This document shows, piece by piece, positions 1-5,110 of a DNA stretch of 5,110 nt. The stretch is from Planctomycetaceae bacterium (GTDB lineage Bacteria > Planctomycetota > Phycisphaerae > Phycisphaerales > SM1A02): the NCBI GenBank assembly GCA_002737585.1, contig NSIA01000177.1, positions 1 through 5,110 on the forward strand, written 5' to 3'. The number at the start of each line of letters is the position of its first letter. Position 1 is the first letter of the stretch. The translations under genes were made by a program, and so were the position numbers. A model generated the notes under the pieces. That model searched no databases. It was not told the DNA's origin and was given only the letters and a program-made list of their open reading frames with translations.

Positions 1-951
1 CGCCGCTGCTGCGAAATTGCCGCGCCCCGCTGACACAGCAGCCATGGCAGTCAAGACTTCTGGATCATCCTGAGTACCGGGCATTGCCTTCAGCATGTCC
101 GCCACCACTTGCGCGGCGTCCAGATCACGCTTCTTGATGTTGGCATCAGTCGCCAAGTAATTAGCGGCTTCAATGAGTGCGTACTTGTCTGTCTTAATGC
201 CGGCAATGGTGCTAGTCAGAAGCGCCTTGGCGCCGGTGGTGTCGTCCGCTTGCTCGTTCAGCATGCGCCAGGATTCAAAGCTGTACTCAAGCAGCGTGGA
301 CGGATTTTCAGCGATCGCCTTGGCGTACAGGCTGCTCGCCTCCTTAAAGTTACGGCGCTTGGATGCGTTGCGCGCAGCGTTGATGGTTGGCTCAACGCGC
401 GACATCAATTCCGGGTCGTAGCGGTTGGCTAAGGTCTGCTTGATGATGCGGTCAAAGTTCTCATCGAGCGGATTGCCGATGTGAACGATCTTTCCGGAGC
501 GATTGATGACGAACGCGCACGGGATGCCCTTCTGACCAGCAGCCTTCATCCACTTATCTTTGATGAAGGTGTCGTCCTTCTTCTGCGTGGCCACGGTGTA
601 GCCCATGGCAGAGCCCTTCTCCTTGACGAACTTCTTGACAAGGTCAACGGGCTCATCGCTCACGCCAATGATTTCTAAACCACGCGAACCAAGGTCCGTC
701 TGCAGTTCAGTGAGATGCGGAATGGAGCGCTTGCATGGCCCGCACCACGTTGCCCAGAATTCCACCACGTAGACCTTGTCCTTACTGAAGGTCTCTACCT
801 TGTCGCCCTGGACAAATTCCAAATGTTCGGCAAAGCCTTCCGGAGCAGTGCCTCCCACCTCGAGCTTCTTCTCATCCTGCGCGCGTGCGCCGGATACGAA
901 CGAAAGTGCGAGAGCGAGGCTAGCGGCGGCGGTGACGAGTGCGTGGCGCAT
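1..951 (-). CDS. Secreted TlpA-family redoxin with TPR-like C-terminal region (partial, 3' end beyond left edge)
   Basis: I translated this by hand on the minus strand from the ATG at 951; the frame stays open for 317 codons to base 1, so the C-terminus is missing. Residues 1-24 look like a Sec signal peptide: Arg2, a hydrophobic Ala/Leu core, and an ARA-QD cleavage site after residue 24. A thioredoxin-like/AhpC-TSA fold follows (about 30-175), with the redox motif WCGPC at 69-73 inside VEFWATWCGPCKRSIPHL, and the cis-proline loop GIPCAFVIN at 142-150. Members of this family are thiol-disulfide oxidoreductases acting outside the cytoplasm, often to reduce cysteines of client proteins or cytochrome c. 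Cys145, right after the cis-proline, is usually Thr, Ser or Ala. From about 183 the sequence is helical; 194-216 resembles a TPR unit (FKEASSLYAKAIAENP) and a second may begin near 296. The start is supported by the signal peptide and by GGAA eight bases upstream. It lies 65 bp downstream of pgk on the same strand. The fold is near certain; the client protein is unknown. Confidence 0.9.
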   Translation of the reverse strand, partial: MRHALVTAAASLALALSFVSGARAQDEKKLEVGGTAPEGFAEHLEFVQGDKVETFSKDKVYVVEFWATWCGPCKRSIPHLTELQTDLGSRGLEIIGVSDEPVDLVKKFVKEKGSAMGYTVATQKKDDTFIKDKWMKAAGQKGIPCAFVINRSGKIVHIGNPLDENFDRIIKQTLANRYDPELMSRVEPTINAARNASKRRNFKEASSLYAKAIAENPSTLLEYSFESWRMLNEQADDTTGAKALLTSTIAGIKTDKYALIEAANYLATDANIKKRDLDAAQVVADMLKAMPGTQDDPEVLTAMAAVSAGRGNFAAAA

Positions 952-959
952 GGTGTGGG

Positions 960-963
960 TTCC
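960..963 (-). promoter_or_regulatory. Candidate ribosome binding site of the redoxin gene
   Basis: GGAA on the minus strand, eight bases before the ATG at 951. It is a short, weak Shine-Dalgarno match, but its spacing is right and it supports that start codon. Confidence 0.35.
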
Positions 964-975
964 GTTGGTATGCAC

Positions 976-981
976 ACTATA
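976..981 (-). promoter_or_regulatory. Candidate -10 element upstream of the redoxin gene
   Basis: TATAGT on the minus strand matches TATAAT at five of six positions and lies in the gap between pgk and the redoxin gene. Transcription would start near 969, giving a leader of roughly 18 bases. No convincing -35 box is visible 16-18 bases upstream. I see no hairpin terminator between pgk and this site, so readthrough from pgk is also possible. Confidence 0.35.
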
Positions 982-1016
982 GACGGACAGGTTGAGGGGC
1001 AGAAGCGGCAAGGTCC

Positions 1017-2267
1017 TCACGCAGGATCAAGGACATCCACCGACTCAAATCGCTTGCCTTCAAGCATTTCTAGGCTGGCACCACCGCCGGTTGAAACGTG
1101 CGTGAGTGCGTCGGCAAGGTGCGCAATGTCCAACGCCGATGCGGTGTCGCCGCCTCCCGCGATGGTGATGGCGCCCGTACGAGTGGCTGCAGCAACAGCG
1201 CGCGCGATGGTCATGGTGCCCACATCGAATGGAGCCGTCTCAAACGCGCCCATCGGTCCGTTCCATACCACTTGCTTGGCGGTGAGGCACGCTTCGGCAA
1301 ACAGGTCGCGCGAACGCGGCCCAATGTCAAGACCCATCCAGCCGTCAGGAATTCCACCGGTCACCTCGCAGGTTTCCGTTCCTGCAGCAAGCGCGCGACC
1401 GCAGACATGGTCGATCGGCAGCAAGATGGTGCAACCGCGCTCCTGCGCAGCGCGCAGAATGTCGCGCGCTTTCTCGATCATCTCTGGCTGTACAAGGCTT
1501 GATCCGGTGGTCACGCCCTCCGCACGAAGGAACGTGTAGGCCATGGCTCCGCCCACAATCACCATGTCCACTTTGTCCAACAAGTTGGAGAGAGCCAGTA
1601 GTTTGTCGCTGACCTTGGCGCCACCGACGATCGCAACAAAGGGACGCCTCGGGGCTTCAAGCGCCGCGCCCAAGAATCGCAATTCTTTCTCTAGTAAGCG
1701 CCCTGCCAGCGCTGGCGCCCCACGCAACTTCATCGCGCGCGGCAGTGCCACCATGGATGCATCGGCGCGATGTGAGGCGCCGAACGCATCGTTGACATAC
1801 GCGTCTGCGTAGCCAGCCAGCGTTGCGGCAAACCCGGCGTCGCCCTTCTTCTCACCCTTCTCAAAGCGGAGATTTTCAAGAAGCAACACCTGCCCCGGCT
1901 TGAGCTGCGCAACCGCTGCCTGCGTGGCGCTGTCGGTTGGAGTCTGTCCCGCAAAGAGAACTTCGGCCTGACCAGCCAACAGTTCTTTGAGGCGCACAAA
2001 GACGGGCTGCAAACTGTCCGCTGCTTCGTAGCCGATGCCAGCCGGTCGACCAAAGTGACTGGCAACCACCACCGCTGCGCCCCGGGCAATCAGTGACTGA
2101 ATAGTGGGCAGCGCGCCGCGAATGCGTCGGTCATCGGTGATGTTTCCAGCGTCATCGGTGGGGACGTTGAAGTCGGCGCGTACAAAGACGCGCTTCCCTT
2201 TGGGGTCATAGGAATCAATCGAACGTCGTGCGGGAGTGCGTGGGAGCGAGGCGGCGTGATCGGTCAT
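1017..2267 (-). CDS. pgk: Phosphoglycerate kinase
   Basis: A 416-residue cytosolic glycolytic enzyme that reversibly moves the acyl phosphate of 1,3-bisphosphoglycerate to ADP, giving ATP and 3-phosphoglycerate. Family motifs occur in order: N-terminal signature RVFVRADFNVP (26-36), substrate-side SHFGRP (70-75), ENLRFEKGE (131-139), VNDAFGASHR (158-167), hinge/nucleotide-side VAIVGGAKVSDK (211-222), DIGP (314-317), VVWNGPMGAFE (333-343), the GGGDT loop (371-375) and STGGGASLEMLEG (392-404). No break or missing key motif is seen, and the length is normal to slightly long. The reading frame stays open upstream into miaA, with further in-frame ATGs at 2291 and 2303. I chose 2267 because the family's conserved N-terminus begins only about 16 residues after it, there is no ATG, GTG or TTG in between, and a -10-like TATAGT lies just upstream. 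GGAAG is only one base from this ATG, too close for a normal ribosome binding site. It diverges from miaA across 16 bp. Confidence 0.97.
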   Translation of the reverse strand: MTDHAASLPRTPARRSIDSYDPKGKRVFVRADFNVPTDDAGNITDDRRIRGALPTIQSLIARGAAVVVASHFGRPAGIGYEAADSLQPVFVRLKELLAGQAEVLFAGQTPTDSATQAAVAQLKPGQVLLLENLRFEKGEKKGDAGFAATLAGYADAYVNDAFGASHRADASMVALPRAMKLRGAPALAGRLLEKELRFLGAALEAPRRPFVAIVGGAKVSDKLLALSNLLDKVDMVIVGGAMAYTFLRAEGVTTGSSLVQPEMIEKARDILRAAQERGCTILLPIDHVCGRALAAGTETCEVTGGIPDGWMGLDIGPRSRDLFAEACLTAKQVVWNGPMGAFETAPFDVGTMTIARAVAAATRTGAITIAGGGDTASALDIAHLADALTHVSTGGGASLEMLEGKRFESVDVLDPA

Positions 2268-2273
2268 ACTTCC

Positions 2274-2279
2274 ACTATA
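2274..2279 (-). promoter_or_regulatory. Candidate -10 element for pgk, possibly leaderless transcript
   Basis: TATAGT on the minus strand (five of six matches to TATAAT), ending six bases before the pgk ATG at 2267. With the usual spacing, transcription would begin at or next to that A, giving a leaderless or nearly leaderless mRNA. The -35 region would lie in the first codons of miaA and shows no good TTGACA match. The element is seen; promoter activity is inferred. Confidence 0.4.
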
Positions 2280-2281
2280 CG
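2276..2281 (+). promoter_or_regulatory. Weak candidate -10 element for miaA
   Basis: TATACG on the plus strand (four of six matches to TATAAT), overlapping the opposite-strand pgk element. Its predicted start near 2288 lies after the ATG at 2284, so if it is used, translation would have to begin at the in-frame ATG at 2302. No clear -35 box is visible. Confidence 0.2.
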
Positions 2282-2283
2282 AA

Positions 2284-3258
2284 ATGCCCATCGACCACCC
2301 CATGACCCCGCACGATTCCCAGCGCCGGCCACTGACCGTACTGGTGCTTGGCCCAACCGCCGGCGGCAAGACCGCGCTGGCCGTTGAGTTGGCGCTCACC
2401 ATGCCGGGCGGCGGCGAGTGCGTCAGCGCGGACAGCATGCAGGTGTACCGCGGCATGGACATCGGTACGGCCAAGCCAACCATGGAGGAACGGCGCGGCG
2501 TTCCGCACCACATGATTGATGTTGCCGATCCGCACGGCGGCGCGTTCACGGTGGCGGACTGGGTAGACGGCGCGCAGGTTGCCATTGAAGCAATTCATGC
2601 ACGTGGGAAGCACGCCATTGTGGTGGGCGGCACCAATCTCTATATCAAGAGCATGGTGGAGGGAATGTTTGATGGCCCGCCCGGTGATCCAGACATTCGC
2701 GCCCGGCTTGAAGCGCTGCCAACGGAAATTCTGCGCGGCGATCTTGCGCATCATGACCCGATCGCTGCATCGCGCATTCATCCAAACGACCGTCGTCGCA
2801 CGGTGCGTGCCTTAGAAGTATGGATGATTACCGGGCAACGGCTGAGCGAACTGCAACAACAGTGGAGCGATGCGCCGCGTGCCCTGCCGCCACGGACGCA
2901 TGCGGTTGGATTGGAATGGCCAGTGGAACTGATTAACCAACGGATCAACGCTCGAGTCCGTGCCATGCTGGCTGGAGGCCTTGAACGCGAACTGGTCAAG
3001 CTGCTTGCCAAGGGGCCACTCAATCGGCAAGCGATTGAATCCGTCGGATACCGCGAACTGTTGCGGCACTTTGCCCACGAGTGCACCATTGAGGAAGCCA
3101 CGGAAGACATCTGCGTGCGCACGCGGCAATTTGCACGCCAGCAACGCACCTGGCTGCGGCGCTTCAAGGCGATCCCGGGGTCGATTTGGATCGACTCCCC
3201 GCTGCGGACTGCCCCCGAGGCCGCCCGCGAGGTTATTGGGACTCTATTTGGGTCGTAA
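2284..3258 (+). CDS. miaA: tRNA dimethylallyltransferase (tRNA A37 isopentenyltransferase)
   Basis: A 324-residue cytosolic enzyme that transfers the dimethylallyl group of DMAPP to N6 of adenosine 37 in tRNAs reading codons that begin with U, giving i6A37, which stabilises codon-anticodon pairing. Visible motifs in order: P-loop GPTAGGKT (23-30), SADSMQVYRGMDIGTAKP (48-65) with the catalytic-type Asp50, HHMIDVADP (75-83), VVGGTNLYIKSM (113-124), IHPNDRRRTVRALEVW (165-180), AIESVGYRELL (250-260) and the tRNA-binding RTRQFARQQRTWLRRF (279-294). Length is close to the usual 300-320. The P-loop has Gly where GPTASGKT is usual, and GGTNLY stands where GGTGLY is common; neither removes a known essential residue. 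The start is uncertain: the in-frame ATG at 2302 would give 318 residues and still keep all conserved sequence, and neither start has a Shine-Dalgarno sequence. It diverges from pgk and is followed on the same strand by topA after 90 bp. Confidence 0.96.
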   Translation: MPIDHPMTPHDSQRRPLTVLVLGPTAGGKTALAVELALTMPGGGECVSADSMQVYRGMDIGTAKPTMEERRGVPHHMIDVADPHGGAFTVADWVDGAQVAIEAIHARGKHAIVVGGTNLYIKSMVEGMFDGPPGDPDIRARLEALPTEILRGDLAHHDPIAASRIHPNDRRRTVRALEVWMITGQRLSELQQQWSDAPRALPPRTHAVGLEWPVELINQRINARVRAMLAGGLERELVKLLAKGPLNRQAIESVGYRELLRHFAHECTIEEATEDICVRTRQFARQQRTWLRRFKAIPGSIWIDSPLRTAPEAAREVIGTLFGS

Positions 3259-3277
3259 CGACGACTCCTCATATAAG
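3248..3277 (+). promoter_or_regulatory. Candidate sigma70-type promoter for topA
   Basis: TATAAG at 3272-3277 matches the -10 consensus at five of six positions. TTGGGT at 3248-3253, inside the last codons of miaA, is a partial -35 (TTG matches) with an 18-base spacer. A start near 3284 would give a leader of about 65 bases before topA. The small palindrome TCGT-A-ACGA over the miaA stop codon is too short to call a terminator or an operator. Confidence 0.4.
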
Positions 3278-3333
3278 TACCACCCCTCCGCCGATGGAGC
3301 CCCGACAGACGGTGCTCTTGATTTCGGCTGCGC

Positions 3334-3338
3334 GGAAG
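3334..3338 (+). promoter_or_regulatory. Ribosome binding site of topA
   Basis: GGAAG, ten bases before the ATG at 3349. It is a moderate Shine-Dalgarno match at acceptable spacing and supports that start codon. Confidence 0.45.
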
Positions 3339-3348
3339 ACGATCCAAT

Positions 3349-5110
3349 ATGGCAAAACGACCAACAAAGCCTGTAAAGACAGCCACAAACGATGAACCGG
3401 GGGACACTGCGCCTGCCGCCAAGGGCAGCTACAAGCTAGTGATCGTGGAAAGTCCCGCCAAGGCGAAGACCATCACCAAGTACCTCGGGGCCGGCTTTCA
3501 GGTGGAAGCCTCCAAGGGGCACATCCGGGACCTACCGAAGCGTGCCCCCAAGGGTGTGAAGCAGCCGGTGCCGGGCGTGGACTTGGAGCATGACTTTGAG
3601 CCAACCTATGAAGTGAGCGACGACCGCCGCACGCAAGTGACAGCACTGAAGAAGCTTGCCAAGAATGCCAGCGAGATCTGGTTTGCAACCGACTTGGACC
3701 GTGAGGGCGAAGCGATCGCTTGGCACTTGGCGGAACTCTTGGGCGTGGATCCATTGAAGGCAAAGCGCGTGGAGTTTGATGAGATCACCCGCGGCGCGAT
3801 TCTCAAGGCGTTCGAGGCGCCGCGGCCGATCGATATCAACCGCGTGAACGCGCAACAGGCGCGCCGCATCTTGGACCGCATCGTGGGTTACATGGTCAGC
3901 CCGGTGCTGTGGAAGAAGGTGGCCGGCGGACTCAGCGCGGGGCGCGTACAGAGCGTTGCGCTGCGACTCATTGTTGATCGTGAGCGTGAGATTCGTGCAT
4001 TCCAACCGGATGAGTACTGGAAGGTTGAGGCTGCCATGACGCCGGACGCGGCCAAGGGCACAGCGATGGCGAAAGACTGGAACGCATTCATGGCGCGCCG
4101 CGATGAACGCAACAAGGCGCCCACTAAGAAGGAACAGGCGCATTGGCTTGCAGAGCGCAGCGGCATCGAGTGCGAACTGGTGCAAGTGGCGGGTAAGGCA
4201 TTTGATTTGGGACGCGAGGTTCCAAAGTATGAGGATTTGGCGGATTTCAGCTCCAAAAATCCTTCCGTTGCCATTCCCGACTGGGTGATGCGTAAGAAGG
4301 AAGAAGACAAGAAGACCAAGACTCCCCTGCCCCAAGAACTGCGCTGGTACGGACCGGGCGATGACTTGGTGACGCGCGTGCGGACCGTGGCGGAGGCGGT
4401 TGGCCTGGAGAGCATCACGGTTGATCTGCGCGAGGACGCGGAAGCCGTTGGATTTGCGCGTTGGCAGCGAACGGTGCGCGGCACCATTGGTGCAGGCGTT
4501 CGTTATCGCGTGAAGAGCATCGACCGCAGCGGCACCAGCAGCAAGCCGAGGGCGCCGTTCATTACAAGTACGTTGCAATCGAGTGCCAGTTACGCGCTGA
4601 GTTTCGGCACCGACCGCACCATGCGCGTGGCGCAGATGCTCTATCAAGGCGTGAACGTTCCTGGCGAAGGGCCGGTCGGTCTGATCACCTACATGCGTAC
4701 CGACTCCACTGCATTGTCTGGCGAGGCGCTGGGCACGGTGCGTTCGTTCATTACTGAGAAGTACGGAGCGAAGTATCTGCCTGAGAAGGCGCGCTTCTAT
4801 GGATCAAGCAACAAGAGTGCGCAAGAGGCACACGAAGCGATTCGTCCAACCAATGTGCGGCGCACGCCGGAGATGTTGCGCGGCGTGATCGACGAGGAGC
4901 AGTGGCGTTTGTACAACCTGATCTGGCAGCGCTTTGTTGCGTGCCAGATGACCGACGCGCAGTACGACTCCACTGCAGTGCTGTTGGAGCGCAGCGACAA
5001 GGCGACCGGAGCCATCTTCAAGGCCAACGGACGCGTGCAGACTTTTGATGGCTACACCGTCACCGGCATTCGCGGCGAAGGTGAAGATCAGGAGCTGCCG
5101 GCTATGAAAG
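3349..5110 (+). CDS. topA: DNA topoisomerase I, type IA (partial, 3' end beyond right edge)
   Basis: The frame is open for 587 codons from the ATG at 3349 to the window edge, with no stop, so the C-terminal part (rest of the core and any zinc-finger repeats) is not seen. Type IA topoisomerases relax negatively supercoiled DNA by cutting one strand through a 5'-phosphotyrosine link. TOPRIM domain: LVIVESPAKAKTI (30-42, Glu34) and FATDLDREGEAIAWHLAE (112-129) with Asp115, Asp117 and Glu119 for magnesium binding. Then come INRVNAQQARRILDRIVGY (163-181), GGLSAGRVQSVALRLIVDRE (193-212), PFITSTLQ (403-410), the active site ITYMRTDS with catalytic Tyr448, and AQEAHEAIRPTN (491-502). Compared with E. 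coli TopA (Asp111, Tyr319), Tyr448 is about 125 residues further along; roughly 115 of these fall between about 235 and 395. The N-terminus carries an extra 28 residues rich in Lys, Pro, Ala and Thr before the TOPRIM domain. The start is supported by GGAAG ten bases upstream. The gene follows miaA and probably has its own promoter. Confidence 0.97.
   Translation, partial: MAKRPTKPVKTATNDEPGDTAPAAKGSYKLVIVESPAKAKTITKYLGAGFQVEASKGHIRDLPKRAPKGVKQPVPGVDLEHDFEPTYEVSDDRRTQVTALKKLAKNASEIWFATDLDREGEAIAWHLAELLGVDPLKAKRVEFDEITRGAILKAFEAPRPIDINRVNAQQARRILDRIVGYMVSPVLWKKVAGGLSAGRVQSVALRLIVDREREIRAFQPDEYWKVEAAMTPDAAKGTAMAKDWNAFMARRDERNKAPTKKEQAHWLAERSGIECELVQVAGKAFDLGREVPKYEDLADFSSKNPSVAIPDWVMRKKEEDKKTKTPLPQELRWYGPGDDLVTRVRTVAEAVGLESITVDLREDAEAVGFARWQRTVRGTIGAGVRYRVKSIDRSGTSSKPRAPFITSTLQSSASYALSFGTDRTMRVAQMLYQGVNVPGEGPVGLITYMRTDSTALSGEALGTVRSFITEKYGAKYLPEKARFYGSSNKSAQEAHEAIRPTNVRRTPEMLRGVIDEEQWRLYNLIWQRFVACQMTDAQYDSTAVLLERSDKATGAIFKANGRVQTFDGYTVTGIRGEGEDQELPAMK

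Noticed and set aside
715..1539. Plus-strand open frame of 274 codons across the redoxin start and the pgk 3' half
   Set aside because: It is antisense to two well-supported genes and spans their intergenic gap; rich in Ser, Arg, Ala and Pro, with no recognisable domain.
2268..2585. 106-codon upstream extension of the pgk reading frame, antisense to miaA
   Set aside because: Its sequence does not resemble any part of phosphoglycerate kinase, it lies opposite the MiaA P-loop and catalytic region, and the conserved PGK N-terminus fits the ATG at 2267.
3252..3264. Small palindrome TCGT-A-ACGA at the miaA stop, considered as a terminator or operator
   Set aside because: Stem of only four base pairs with a one-base loop and no T tract follows; not distinguishable from chance.
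3294..3395. Short upstream frame of 33 codons overlapping the topA start, considered as a leader peptide
   Set aside because: No ribosome binding site before its ATG, no run of regulatory codons and no attenuator-like hairpins; overlap with topA is expected by chance.
2778..3422. Minus-strand open frame of 214 codons opposite miaA and the topA start
   Set aside because: It runs antisense to conserved MiaA motifs and is Arg/Ser-rich without domain signals; a shadow frame.
3532..4647. Long minus-strand open frame of 371 codons opposite topA
   Set aside because: It lies entirely antisense to the conserved TopA core; its His/Arg/Leu-rich composition is typical of a shadow frame in GC-rich coding DNA and I see no protein motif.

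Overview
This is an ordinary bacterial chromosomal segment that is GC-rich by eye. It holds four protein genes in two divergent pairs. On the minus strand, pgk (phosphoglycerate kinase) is followed by a secreted TlpA-type thioredoxin-fold protein that runs off the left edge. On the plus strand, miaA (tRNA dimethylallyltransferase) is followed by topA (DNA topoisomerase I) that runs off the right edge. Together these genes explain almost the whole window. The longest stretch without a gene is about 90 bases. I see no rRNA, tRNA, CRISPR array, insertion sequence or prophage.

Layout: positions 1-951 (minus) encode 317 residues of the redoxin protein, with signal peptide, WCGPC active site and a TPR-like helical C-terminal region cut by the window edge. 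A 65-bp gap with a candidate promoter separates it from the pgk stop codon. Positions 1017-2267 (minus) are pgk. Only 16 bp separate the pgk and miaA start codons, and this tiny gap carries -10-like sequences on both strands. Positions 2284-3258 (plus) are miaA. A 90-bp gap with a good -10 match leads to topA, which starts at 3349 and is open to the right edge (587 codons visible; TOPRIM and catalytic tyrosine present, C-terminal part missing).

Organism: the extracytoplasmic redoxin with a C-terminal TPR-like region, the enlarged TopA and the near absence of Shine-Dalgarno sequences at some starts would fit Planctomycetota, possibly a Phycisphaerae-like lineage. This is inference from protein style only and is held with low confidence; other GC-rich environmental phyla are possible.

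The genes do not form one pathway. They are core functions: lower glycolysis (pgk), tRNA A37 modification (miaA), relaxation of negative supercoils (topA) and extracytoplasmic thiol-redox chemistry (the TlpA-like protein). I found no convincing new biological system. The points most worth a second look are the overlapping, possibly leaderless divergent pgk/miaA promoters, an insertion of roughly 115 residues in TopA, and the redoxin-TPR architecture with an extra cysteine beside the cis-proline.
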